This document shows, piece by piece, positions 41,088 to 49,553 of a DNA stretch of 64,000 nt. The number at the start of each line of letters is the position of its first letter. Within the stretch, counting starts at the first letter, position 1. Location: contig JAVBNE010000025.1 in NCBI GenBank assembly GCA_031551755.1, positions 13,215 to 77,214 of the forward strand, given 5' to 3'. A program made the position numbers and the translations under genes. Source of the DNA: JAVBMU01 sp031551755. Lineage in GTDB: Bacteria; Actinomycetota; Actinomycetes; Actinomycetales; Cellulomonadaceae. The notes under the pieces were generated by a model that worked only from the letters and a program-made list of their open reading frames with translations, did no database searches and was not told the origin of the DNA.

Positions 41088-41642
41088 ATGACCCGCTCAG
41101 CTCTTCCAGTCGCCGCACGCTCTTCGCTTCTCCTCGGTATCGGTATCGGGGTCACGGTCGCGCTCGCGGGCTGCTCGATCGGTGGTGCGGGATCAGTGTC
41201 CGACTCGAGTGCACCGGGGAACGGAACCGCCGAGGGACAGACCGGCGATGTGCACGGTGGCGATTGCGCGAACGCAGACATCACGATCAGTGAGGACGGT
41301 GCCACCGTGGTGTTCACCGGGGTGTGCAAGAGCCTGACTGTGACGGCCGACACGGCGTCAGTGACGGCCGCGGAGGTCGGCACCCTGTCCGTCGAGGGCG
41401 ACACGAACACAATCGTGGCCGACAACCTCCGCGACCTGACCGTCTCCGGGTCGCGGAACACAGTCACCTGGATGAGTGGCGTCGAGGCGCCCGCCGACGC
41501 GGCCGGAGACAACACTCTGGTGCGGGCCGGGGTCACGGCCGGTGTGGCGGGGAGCGAAAACGTGACCGGCGGTGTGGACGACGGCACCTCCGTGACGGTG
41601 GACCGCGACGGCGTCGATGTCTCCGGCCTCGACCTGCCCTGA
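41088..41642 (+). CDS. DUF3060 lipoprotein, divergent paralogue
   Basis: A 184-residue lipoprotein with signal peptide and lipobox LAGC, a Gly/Ser linker, then a DUF3060 region (GDCANADITISEDGATVVF, SLTVTADTASVTAAEVGTL, LTVSGSRNTVTW) that parallels the first copy, followed by a second short repeat to the C-terminus. The RBS AAGGAG is 8 nt before ATG 41088. The 188-bp spacer between the two divergent paralogues is AT-richer, including GATAAAAGGGATATTTAGAG, and probably holds both promoters. It is a likely target of the adjacent two-component system. Confidence 0.83.
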   Translation: MTRSALPVAARSSLLLGIGIGVTVALAGCSIGGAGSVSDSSAPGNGTAEGQTGDVHGGDCANADITISEDGATVVFTGVCKSLTVTADTASVTAAEVGTLSVEGDTNTIVADNLRDLTVSGSRNTVTWMSGVEAPADAAGDNTLVRAGVTAGVAGSENVTGGVDDGTSVTVDRDGVDVSGLDLP

Positions 41643-41644
41643 GA

Positions 41645-42340
41645 TCAGCGCAGGCGGTACTCGTACTCGGGGCGGCCTGGGGTGCCGTAGCGGGTGTCGC
41701 GGCTGACCTGGCCGGTGTCGGCGAGGTGTTCGAGGTACCTGCGGGCGGTCACACGCGACAGGGCTGCGGCCGCCGCCACTTCGCTCGCGGACAGCGGAGC
41801 CTGGGCCGCGCGAAGGGCATCCGCGACGACGGTGAGGGTCTGGGCCGACAACCCCTTGGCCAGGGTGGGACTCGTGGGTGTGCGCAGGACGGCCAGGGTG
41901 CGGTCGATCTCCTCCTGGGAGACCACCGCGGTGCCGGACTCGAACGGCCGACGGAACTCCAGGTAGACGCGCAGCTTCTCGGCGAAGGTCGCAAAGGTGA
42001 ATGGCTTGATGACGTACTGCACCACGCCCAGGGACACCGCCGACCGCACGGCGGCCAGGTCGCGGGCGGCGGTTACCACGACGACATCGACCTCCACGCC
42101 GCTCGCCCGCATCTGCCTACACAGGTCGAGGCCGTGGATATCTGGCAGATCCAGGTCGAGCAGCACCAGTTGGACCGGCTCCGATGTCCGGCGAGCGCGA
42201 ATGATCCGGGCTGCCTCGTTCCCGGTGGCGGCGGTTCCGACCACCTCGCAGCCCCCCACTCGTCGAACGTATTCGGCATGCGCGCACCGCGCGTCGTCCT
42301 CGTCGTCGACGACGAGGACCCGGACCGGTGTGGTCGTCAT
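41645..42340 (-). CDS. DcuR/CitB-type response regulator
   Basis: A 231-residue regulator. The receiver (about 5-125) has VLVVDDEDDAR, phospho-acceptor Asp in VLLDLDLPDIHGLDL, and Lys in VIKPFTF. The C-terminal HTH of the DcuR/DpiA type reads PLSASEVAAAAALSRVTARR and the ending GRPEYEYRLR. These regulators control C4-dicarboxylate or citrate transport genes, which fits the divergent dctA beyond the kinase gene. The start overlaps the kinase stop (ATGA). Its stop lies 2 bp from the DUF3060 gene end (convergent). Confidence 0.92.
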   Translation of the reverse strand: MTTTPVRVLVVDDEDDARCAHAEYVRRVGGCEVVGTAATGNEAARIIRARRTSEPVQLVLLDLDLPDIHGLDLCRQMRASGVEVDVVVVTAARDLAAVRSAVSLGVVQYVIKPFTFATFAEKLRVYLEFRRPFESGTAVVSQEEIDRTLAVLRTPTSPTLAKGLSAQTLTVVADALRAAQAPLSASEVAAAAALSRVTARRYLEHLADTGQVSRDTRYGTPGRPEYEYRLR

Positions 42341-44067
42341 AGCGCCCTCTCGGTGGAGCCGTGGGTCTCCATGGTCGCAGCTGTGGCGTTGGCTGCTGGC
42401 GAATCCGGAAGCGCGTCCGGCGTCCGCCGGCGGCCATCAGCCCGCAGCGCGACGGTCCGGGGCAGCAGGACCGTCACGACCGACCGCGGTTCGCGTTCGA
42501 TCTCGATCGTGCCCCGGCGGCGGGTGACCGCCTGGTGCACGAGAGCGAGGCCGTACCCACGGCCGTAGACGCCGGGGTCCTTGGTCGAGTAGCCGCGGCG
42601 GAAGGCGTCCTTCGGGTTCGCGATGCCGGGGCCGGAGTCGGAGACCTGGACGACCAGGGTCACGGGATCGCTGGCGCCGGAGGGGCCGGGTCCGGCGGTG
42701 TCGCCCGGTCCCGGTTCGGCGGTGCCGAGGTAGACCTCGATCCAGGGCTGGTCGTCGTCCGAGTCGGTCGCGGCCTCGACCGCGGCGTCCAGCGCGTTAT
42801 CCACCAGGTTGCCGACGACCGTGACGAGGTCCCCGGGGTCGCCGACGAGGTGATCGAGGTCGCGGTCGATGTCCAGGTGCAGCTCGACGCCGCGTTCGGC
42901 GGCCTGGGCGACCTTGCCGAGGAGCAGGGACGTGAGCACCGGCTCGGAACCCGCGTCGACCATCTGGTCCACGAGTTCCTGGCTGGCGGCCAGGTCGCTC
43001 GTGGCGAGGCGGCGGGCCTCCTCGGGGCGGCCGATCTCGATCATCGCGACGATCGTGTGCAGTCGGTTCGCGTGTTCGTGGGTCGCCGAACGCAGGGCGT
43101 CGCTGAGGGTCCGCATGGACTGCACCTCGCTCGCGAGGTCCTCCAGTTCGGTGCGGTCTCGGATGGTCACCACGGCACCGTGGTTCGACGTCGGCTCCTG
43201 GCTGACGACGAGCACGCGGTCGGCGGTCAGGAAGACCTCGTCCTCTACTTGGCGACCCGATTCCAGCAGCTCGTGCAGCGGACCTGGGAGGTCCAGGGCG
43301 GAGACCGGGCGGGGCACGTTCTCGGTCTCCCAGCCCAGCAACTCGCTGGCGTGATCGTTGCTGAGCACGAGCCGGCGATCCCCGTCGACGACGAGCAGGC
43401 CCTCGCGTACGTTGTGCAACACCGACTCGTATGAGGCGAACATCTGCGCGAGTTGTTCGGGGCCTCGGCCGCCGGTGACCCGTTCGAGGTAGCGACCGAG
43501 GATCGCCGCCGAGACCGTGCCGGCAAGGAAGAAGGCCAGTACTGCACCGGCGATCCAGGGCACCCGTCGCCACACGGCCGAGGTGATGTCATCGACCTTG
43601 ACGCCGGTCGCCACCAGCGCGACCACTTCGTCGCCGTCGGTGATCGGGACAACGGCCCGCGCTGTGCGCCCGAGCGAGCCGCGATGGGTCTCGGTGACCA
43701 GGCCGCCGTCGAGCGCAGCCTGCACCGTGCCGGTGTACGGCTGGCCGATCAGCTGGGGGTCGGGGTGGGTGTAGCGGATACGGTCAGGCCGCATGATCGT
43801 GACGAAGGCGATCCCTGTGTCGTCCTTGAGCCGGACGGCGTAGGGCTCAAGTTCGGCGGAGGGGTCCGGTGAGGCCAGGGCCTCCAGGACGAAGGGGTTG
43901 TCCGCCACCGACCGGGCGACCGCCACGCTCGTGGCGACGGCGGCGTCATGCGCTTCGCTCCGGGCCTGGAACCACAGCGCGACCAGCCCGACGCAGGCCA
44001 GGATGAGCAGGACGACGACCTGCGCCCCGACCAGCCGCCGGGCCACACTCAGATCTCGTTGACGCAT
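42337..44067 (-). CDS. DcuS/CitA-type sensor histidine kinase
   Basis: A 576-residue membrane sensor. Transmembrane helix 1 (VVLLILACVGLVALWF) is followed by a periplasmic sensor domain of the PASC/Cache type (about 40-175) with RIRYTHPDPQLIGQPY, the region that binds carboxylates. Helix 2 (WIAGAVLAFFLAGTVSAAIL), a cytoplasmic PAS domain, and a SPOB-type kinase core with THEHANRLHTI and GRGYGLALV follow. ATG 44067 is chosen because GGAGG is 9 nt upstream; the upstream ATG 44109 lacks this. It should sense external dicarboxylate and control dctA, with which it is divergent. Confidence 0.92.
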   Translation of the reverse strand: MRQRDLSVARRLVGAQVVVLLILACVGLVALWFQARSEAHDAAVATSVAVARSVADNPFVLEALASPDPSAELEPYAVRLKDDTGIAFVTIMRPDRIRYTHPDPQLIGQPYTGTVQAALDGGLVTETHRGSLGRTARAVVPITDGDEVVALVATGVKVDDITSAVWRRVPWIAGAVLAFFLAGTVSAAILGRYLERVTGGRGPEQLAQMFASYESVLHNVREGLLVVDGDRRLVLSNDHASELLGWETENVPRPVSALDLPGPLHELLESGRQVEDEVFLTADRVLVVSQEPTSNHGAVVTIRDRTELEDLASEVQSMRTLSDALRSATHEHANRLHTIVAMIEIGRPEEARRLATSDLAASQELVDQMVDAGSEPVLTSLLLGKVAQAAERGVELHLDIDRDLDHLVGDPGDLVTVVGNLVDNALDAAVEAATDSDDDQPWIEVYLGTAEPGPGDTAGPGPSGASDPVTLVVQVSDSGPGIANPKDAFRRGYSTKDPGVYGRGYGLALVHQAVTRRRGTIEIEREPRSVVTVLLPRTVALRADGRRRTPDALPDSPAANATAATMETHGSTERAL

Positions 44068-44241
44068 CTCGCTGAACCTCCGGACGGCTCGTGCCGCGCT
44101 GACCGTCATGCCTGGCCCGCGCGACCGCCCAGGAACATTATGAACGCAACCGTTCAGTTGGTCGTTCGTGCCCACACCATGGTCCCTGTTGCGCAGGAGT
44201 CGGCACTACGTGGTGCTGACCGACCGACGAGGGAGTCATTC

Positions 44242-45648
44242 ATGACGACGACAACACCACAGGTGAAGAAGAAGCGGGACAAGACGCATTTCCTGTATAT
44301 CGCCGTGATCCTCGCGGTGGCCGCGGGAATCGCGGTGGGCCTGATCTGGCCCACGGTGGGTGTCGCACTCAAACCGCTCGGTACAGGTTTCGTGTCCTTG
44401 ATCCGGATGATGATCGCGCCCGTGATCTTCTGCACCATCGTCCTGGGGGTGGGATCGATCGCGAAGGCCGCCACGGTCGGGCGGATCGGCGGGCTGGCCC
44501 TCGGGTACTTCCTGACCATGTCCACATTCGCGCTGGCGATCGGCCTAGTGGTCGGTAACTTCGTCAAGCCAGGCAGCGGCCTGAAGGTGGACGACCTCAG
44601 CTACACCGCCGAGGGCGAGGCCCACGGCACGGTCGACTTCATCCTGGGGATCATCCCCACCACATTGATCTCGCCGCTGACCGGCGAGAGCGTGCTGCAG
44701 GTGCTGTTCGTGGCGCTCCTCGTCGGCTTCGCCATCCAGAAGATGGGGACGCCCGGTCAGCAGGTCCTCACCGTGGTCCGTTACGGCCAGGCGCTGACCT
44801 TCCGGGTGCTGTACATGATCATGTGGGTCGCCCCGATCGGTGCCTTCGGTGCCATCGCGGCAGTGGTCGGTTCGGCCGGGGCGCAGGCTCTGTGGAGCCT
44901 CGGTTCGCTCATGCTGGCCTTCTACGTCACGTGTGCGCTGTTCATCGTCTTCGTGCTCGGCTCCCTGTTGTGGGCCGTTGCTCGGGTGAACATCTTCTCG
45001 CTGCTCAAATACCTCGCTCGTGAGTACCTGCTCATCGTGGGGACCAGTTCGTCGGAGTCCGCGCTGCCGCGGCTGATCGCGAAGATGGAGCACGTCGGTG
45101 TCTCCAAGCCGGTGGTGGGCATCGTGGTGCCGACCGGGTACTCATTCAACCTTGACGGCACCGCGATCTACCTGACGCTCTCATCGATCTTCATCGCCGA
45201 CGTCATGGGGGTCTCGATGACCTGGGGCGAGCAGATCTCGCTTCTCCTGTTCATGATCATCGCGTCGAAGGGTGCGGCCGGTGTCACCGGTGCCGGGCTG
45301 GCCACGCTGGCCGGTGGCCTTCAGGCCAACCGCCCCGACCTGGTCGACGGCGTGGGCCTGATCGTGGGTGTGGACCGGTTCATGTCCGAGGCCCGGGCGT
45401 TGACCAACTTCACCGGGAACGCGGTCGCCACGATCCTGCTCGGGACCTGGACCAAAGAGGTCGACCGTGCACGTGTCTCGGCCGTGCTCTCGGGTGCGAT
45501 CCCCTTCGATGAGGCGACGATGAGCGACGACCACCTGGGTCACCACTCGCCGAAGGAGCCGGTGTCGCCAGCGGGTGTTCCGGTGGAGCCCACCCCATTG
45601 CCGGAGGAACCGGAGTCGGACGAACTGGTCGGCGCCGGTATGCGTTGA
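44242..45648 (+). CDS. dctA: C4-dicarboxylate/H+ or Na+ symporter DctA
   Basis: A 468-residue carrier of the DAACS family that imports succinate, fumarate and malate. Family signatures are present: GTSSSESALPRL (the serine-rich loop), PTGYSFNLDGTAIYLT, and DRFMSEARALTNFTGNAVAT, with eight or more hydrophobic segments plus re-entrant loops. The C-terminal 50 residues are Pro/Glu-rich and cytoplasmic. ATG 44242 is preceded by GAGGGAG. It is divergent from the DcuS/DcuR genes, which probably activate it. A hairpin lies after the gene. Imported fumarate or succinate could feed the FrdAB proteins encoded 10 kb away. Confidence 0.95.
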   Translation: MTTTTPQVKKKRDKTHFLYIAVILAVAAGIAVGLIWPTVGVALKPLGTGFVSLIRMMIAPVIFCTIVLGVGSIAKAATVGRIGGLALGYFLTMSTFALAIGLVVGNFVKPGSGLKVDDLSYTAEGEAHGTVDFILGIIPTTLISPLTGESVLQVLFVALLVGFAIQKMGTPGQQVLTVVRYGQALTFRVLYMIMWVAPIGAFGAIAAVVGSAGAQALWSLGSLMLAFYVTCALFIVFVLGSLLWAVARVNIFSLLKYLAREYLLIVGTSSSESALPRLIAKMEHVGVSKPVVGIVVPTGYSFNLDGTAIYLTLSSIFIADVMGVSMTWGEQISLLLFMIIASKGAAGVTGAGLATLAGGLQANRPDLVDGVGLIVGVDRFMSEARALTNFTGNAVATILLGTWTKEVDRARVSAVLSGAIPFDEATMSDDHLGHHSPKEPVSPAGVPVEPTPLPEEPESDELVGAGMR

Positions 45649-45705
45649 GCCGGATGCACTCAGATGTGCTCAGCGGTGCCGTTGAACGGCACACGCGTAG
45701 CGAAC

Positions 45706-45736
45706 GAGGCGCCGGGTGTCGACCACCCGGCGCCTC
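45706..45736. terminator. Bidirectional hairpin between dctA and nagZ
   Basis: Arms GAGGCGCCGGGTG (45706-45718) and CACCCGGCGCCTC (45724-45736) form a perfect 13-bp stem with a 5-nt loop, between convergent stop codons (45648 and 45745). It probably ends both transcripts. Confidence 0.75.
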
Positions 45737-45744
45737 GTCGGCTC

Positions 45745-46926
45745 TCAGGGCAGCTGCTGCTTGGCTGCCAGAACCCGCAGGACGGCCGCGTCGACCTTGG
45801 CCGCGAAGACCGGATCGGCGCGGGCACGGTCGGCCAGCGCCGTGGCCATCTCGGGAATCACAGTGGGATCCGCCGAAGCCAGCACCATGTCGCAGCCCGC
45901 GTCAACGGCCAAAACGGCCCGCTCAGCCGGAGGCCATGCGGCCACTTGAGCGGTCGCGGAGACGTCGTCGGTGATCACCACCCCGGTGAAGCCGAGGTTG
46001 GCGCGCAGGAGGTCGCCGACGACGATCGGGGAGAACGCGGCAGGAGCTGTCGGGTCGATGCGGGTGTAGACCACTGTCGAGACCATGACGAACGCCGGAT
46101 CGGCCGCGATGCCGGCCCTGAAGACGTCAACGGGGTCGCTCGTGTCTTCGGTCGTGTGGTCGACCACATGGGCAGTGTCGTCGGTGTTCGCCAAGACGCG
46201 GCCGAGGCCGGGGAAGTGTTTGATCGCCACATCCACCCCCGCTTCCGCCATTCCCGCACTGAAGGCGTTGGCGTGGTCTAGCACGACCGGTGCCGTGGTC
46301 CCGTAGTTGCGGTGCACGGCCCCGATCGGGGGATTCGATGCAGGCGCCATGGTGTCGATCAGGTCCATCACCGGTGCCAGGTTGAGGTTCACCCCGGCGG
46401 CGGCGAGTTCACTTCCCCATTGGGCGGCTTGGGTGTGGAGTTCGGATGCCGGGATCTCAGCCTGGTCGGTGGCGGCCGGGATCTGCGAGAACCCGGATCC
46501 ACGCAGTACCTGGACCAGTCCACCCTCCTGGTCGGTAGCGACGAACAGCGGTGCGCCGTGGGTGGTCGTCGGCGAGACCAGCGCCCGGTAGCCGTCCACC
46601 AGATCCCTGGTCGCCGTCACTCCTGCGGTGGAGCGGCCGGCCAGGAAGATATTGCCCACATGGTGTTCGGTGATCGCTGCGGTGCTGATCGGGGCGGGGT
46701 TGCGCACATCGACGCCGGCCATGAGGAGCTGCCCGACCTTCTGCTCCACCGACCATTCCGCCAACCCGGCGCTGGGTAGTGGGACGGCGGCCGATTGTGT
46801 CGGTCCGGCGGCCGCCGACGGTGTCGGGGTGGGTGCCGGTCGCGGCGGTGGCGCCGAGGGCGCGGTGCAGCCGGCGAGGATGAGCGCGCCGACGAGCGCG
46901 ATGCCCGCTCGGGTGCGCATAGCCAT
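45745..46926 (-). CDS. nagZ: Beta-N-acetylhexosaminidase, GH3 lipoprotein (NagZ-like)
   Basis: A 393-residue lipoprotein: signal peptide with lipobox LAGC, Pro/Ala-rich linker to about 55, then a GH3 barrel. NagZ features are FVATDQEGGLVQVLRG, the KHFPGLG motif (canonical KHFPGHG, so His is Leu here), and VVITDDVSATA with the catalytic Asp. It should release N-acetylglucosamine from muropeptides at the cell surface. The His of the KH(F/S)PGxG motif is implicated in general acid-base catalysis in some NagZ enzymes, so its absence may lower activity. The start may be ATG 46926 or 46920. Confidence 0.9.
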   Translation of the reverse strand: MAMRTRAGIALVGALILAGCTAPSAPPPRPAPTPTPSAAAGPTQSAAVPLPSAGLAEWSVEQKVGQLLMAGVDVRNPAPISTAAITEHHVGNIFLAGRSTAGVTATRDLVDGYRALVSPTTTHGAPLFVATDQEGGLVQVLRGSGFSQIPAATDQAEIPASELHTQAAQWGSELAAAGVNLNLAPVMDLIDTMAPASNPPIGAVHRNYGTTAPVVLDHANAFSAGMAEAGVDVAIKHFPGLGRVLANTDDTAHVVDHTTEDTSDPVDVFRAGIAADPAFVMVSTVVYTRIDPTAPAAFSPIVVGDLLRANLGFTGVVITDDVSATAQVAAWPPAERAVLAVDAGCDMVLASADPTVIPEMATALADRARADPVFAAKVDAAVLRVLAAKQQLP

Positions 46927-47058
46927 CCCACGACGGTAAGCGGACAGCCGCCGCGTGTCCTGTGCTGCGACACCTGTGGGCTTTCGGGCAGTGGGTGGCC
47001 TGCTATCAGGGTGATCGGCCGTATATCGGGTGGGCGTTGGTCGGCAACCAGGTGGTGC

Positions 47059-48114
47059 CTAGACTTCCAGAGCCTGGGCGATGTCCGCCGCGAAGAGCTC
47101 GACCTCGTGGACCGGGGTGTTCCACGCGCACATCCAGCGGACCTCCGTGTGGTCCGGGGTAGGCCCGGGTGCCCAGTCGTAGAAGTGGTAGGTCTCGCGC
47201 AGGGTCTCGGCGGCCGAGCGTGGGAGCACCGCGAAGACGGCGTTCGCCTCGACGGCCTGGGTGATCGTCAGCCCCGCCAGGGAACTGACTCGTTCCGCGA
47301 GCATCCTGGCCATGTCATTCGCCCGTTGGGCGTTGCGGAGCCACAGGGGCACGTCGCCGCTGAGCAGGGCGAGCAGTTGTGCGGAGACGAACCTTTGTTT
47401 CGAGGCGAGCTGGGCTGTGATCTTGCGCAGGTATCCCACGGCGTCGGCCAGCTCGGCGCGGTGGGGACCATCGGGAACCACCACGGCCTCGCCCAGCAGT
47501 GCGCCGTTCTTCGTGCCGCCGAGGGAGACGATGTCGATCCCGACGCCGGTGGTCACCGCGCCCAGGCTCGTGTCGAGGAAAGCGGCGGCGTTGGCCAGCC
47601 GGGAGCCGTCGAGGTGGACGATCATGCCGCGGTGGTGGGCGGCCTCCGTCAGCTCCCGGAGTTCGGCGACGGTGTACACGGTGCCGAGTTCCGTGGCCTG
47701 CGTCAGCGACAGCACCGTGGGTTGCGCCCGGTGGACGTCGCGGAGGTCGCCGGCGTAGCGGTCCACCGCCGCCGGGGTGAGTTTGGCGTCCGGGGAGTCG
47801 ATCGGCAGGATCTTGAGGCCGCCCACGTGCTCGGGGGCACCGTTCTCGTCTGTGTTGATATGGGCCCATCGTGAGGCGACGACGCCACCCCAACGCGGAC
47901 TGGCCGCCATCAGCGAAATGATGTTTGCCCCGGTGCCGGTCAGGACGCCGAAGGTCTCGGTGGCCTCGCCGAACTCGGCTCGGACGGCAGCCTCCAACCG
48001 CCGGGTCCAGGGGTCGTCCCCGTAGGACGAGGCGGGGCCCTGGTTTGCCTCGGTGATCGCCGCGAGCACCTCGGGGTGAGCAGGCGCGTAGTTGTCGGAG
48101 GCGAATGATGTCAT
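47059..48114 (-). CDS. ltaE: Low-specificity L-threonine aldolase (PLP-dependent)
   Basis: A 351-residue fold-type I PLP enzyme of the beta-eliminating lyase group. The start FASDNYAPAHPEVLAAI is typical, followed by FGVLTGTGANIISLMA, the PLP-contacting HLDGSRLANA, and the Schiff-base lysine in VSLGGTKNGALLGE. It splits threonine or allo-threonine to glycine and acetaldehyde in the cytoplasm. Length matches the family. ATG 48114 is used; a 167-bp spacer separates it from the divergent gene at 48282. It has no operon partner. Confidence 0.92.
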   Translation of the reverse strand: MTSFASDNYAPAHPEVLAAITEANQGPASSYGDDPWTRRLEAAVRAEFGEATETFGVLTGTGANIISLMAASPRWGGVVASRWAHINTDENGAPEHVGGLKILPIDSPDAKLTPAAVDRYAGDLRDVHRAQPTVLSLTQATELGTVYTVAELRELTEAAHHRGMIVHLDGSRLANAAAFLDTSLGAVTTGVGIDIVSLGGTKNGALLGEAVVVPDGPHRAELADAVGYLRKITAQLASKQRFVSAQLLALLSGDVPLWLRNAQRANDMARMLAERVSSLAGLTITQAVEANAVFAVLPRSAAETLRETYHFYDWAPGPTPDHTEVRWMCAWNTPVHEVELFAADIAQALEV

Positions 48115-48281
48115 CCATCAAGACTAAAGGGGTGATAAACGCGGTACGCTCCTGGGACAGAGGTGACAAAAGGCAGGCCGCGTGACCGCGCGTCAGAATC
48201 GGGCCTCTGGGCGCGTGTCAATGGGTACAGGGGGACTGTAAAGATTCCGCCGAGCCCGCACGAGGCAGAAAGGTACGCGCC

Positions 48282-49493
48282 ATGCCGTTTCTCTCCGACG
48301 CGACCGACAGTGTGCCGTGGCGTTCTCCAGGGCAGCAGCCGTCTGCGTTCGACCCGACCGTATGGGCGGAGCCCACGGAGCCGCCCTCCTGGGTCCCTGA
48401 TCCTCCTGCCTGGGACGAAGCCCAGCAGACCGAGGACTGGGTGGACCCGGTCGGTGCTCCACCGTGGCATCCGCTCGCGGACGGCGCGTCTGTCGCGGAT
48501 AGCCCCGAGGAGCCGGCGTTGCCCGATACGACAGACCCGACGGTGCGTATGCGTTGGGCTGACACGGGACTGGAGCCCGGAGATTACGTCTGGAACCGTA
48601 CGACGGCGCAGGAGTATGCCGCAGGGTCATATGACGACGATTACGCGGACACGCAGACGGACACGTTGCACGCCGTCGGCCGCACGCTGCCTTCCTACAC
48701 GGCTCACCCCACGGTCGACGGTTATGCCCCCGACTCTCGCATGGCGGAGCGCTACACAGCCGATTTCTATGGGGCCGAGCCCTATGCACGGGGTTCCTCA
48801 GCGGCGGACTCGTATGCGTTCGAGCCGTACACGGCGGACCTCCAGGCCGCGCATCCCTATGTGACGGACGCGGCGGAGACCTATCCGGCGCAGCCGTATG
48901 CGGTTGATTCCTTTCCGGCGGATTCCAGCGGGACGGGTTCATATGACACGGGCGCCTATGCTGCTGCCCCGTTCATCCCCGCGGTCGATGTCCCGATCGG
49001 CCCGCCTCCGATCATGGCCGCCTCGGCGCCGCAGTACGCCCCGGAGGTCAGCACGCGACCTACTGTTTCACCGGTGCACGGCAACCGGGACGCTCTGACG
49101 ATCGAGGCCTTCCAATCGTTGCCGGTCCGCTGGCAGGAAGTGCTTTGGTTCACGTGCGTCGAGCGGGTGTCTGTCACTGAGGCCTCCGTACACATCGGTT
49201 TGAGCCGTGAGGTGGTGGCCGCCATCGAACTCCGGGCACGCGAGGGACTACGGAGGGCATGGTTGGAGTCATACCTCGACAATGAGTCTTTGCCCACGTC
49301 CTGTTCCGCCGTCCTGCAGGAACTCTCGGCCTATGCCCGGGGGACCCTGTTGGCCCGCGATGCCGATCTGATCGAGGCGCATCTGGCTGCCTGTGACCGC
49401 TGTCGTGGAGTGGACGATGAACTCGCGGAGCTGCTCCCGGCACTGCCCGAAGTGCTCCTGCCGGTGGCGCTGGCCAACATGGAGGACAGCTAG
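48282..49493 (+). CDS. Sigma region 4 / zinc anti-sigma (ZAS) fusion with Tyr-rich disordered N-terminus
   Basis: A 403-residue protein with an unusual layout. Residues 1-265 are disordered: Trp/Pro-rich at first, then Tyr/Ala/Asp-rich with repeated AxxY or ADxY units (YAPDSRMAERYTADFYGAEP). Residues about 270-325 look like sigma factor region 4 (LPVRWQEVLWFTCVERVSVT, then EASVHIGLSREVVAAIELRA), similar to region 4 of the ECF sigma factor encoded at 51203. The C-terminus carries a zinc anti-sigma motif HLAACDRC (His367, Cys371, Cys374). Region 2 is absent, so it cannot be a normal sigma factor. It may bind DNA or antagonise the ECF factor. There is no membrane segment. Confidence 0.78.
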   Translation: MPFLSDATDSVPWRSPGQQPSAFDPTVWAEPTEPPSWVPDPPAWDEAQQTEDWVDPVGAPPWHPLADGASVADSPEEPALPDTTDPTVRMRWADTGLEPGDYVWNRTTAQEYAAGSYDDDYADTQTDTLHAVGRTLPSYTAHPTVDGYAPDSRMAERYTADFYGAEPYARGSSAADSYAFEPYTADLQAAHPYVTDAAETYPAQPYAVDSFPADSSGTGSYDTGAYAAAPFIPAVDVPIGPPPIMAASAPQYAPEVSTRPTVSPVHGNRDALTIEAFQSLPVRWQEVLWFTCVERVSVTEASVHIGLSREVVAAIELRAREGLRRAWLESYLDNESLPTSCSAVLQELSAYARGTLLARDADLIEAHLAACDRCRGVDDELAELLPALPEVLLPVALANMEDS

Positions 49494-49523
49494 CTGCCTG
49501 TCGTGACCGCCGCGCAGGGCGCC

Positions 49524-49553
49524 GATCGTCCGTTGCGCCGTCAGCGGACGATC
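49524..49553. terminator. Hairpin between convergent ZAS-fusion and ADP-ribosylglycohydrolase genes
   Basis: Arms GATCGTCCG (49524-49532) and CGGACGATC (49545-49553) pair perfectly over 9 bp, with a 12-nt loop. The right arm lies in the last codons of the leftward gene. Probably a bidirectional terminator. Confidence 0.55.
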
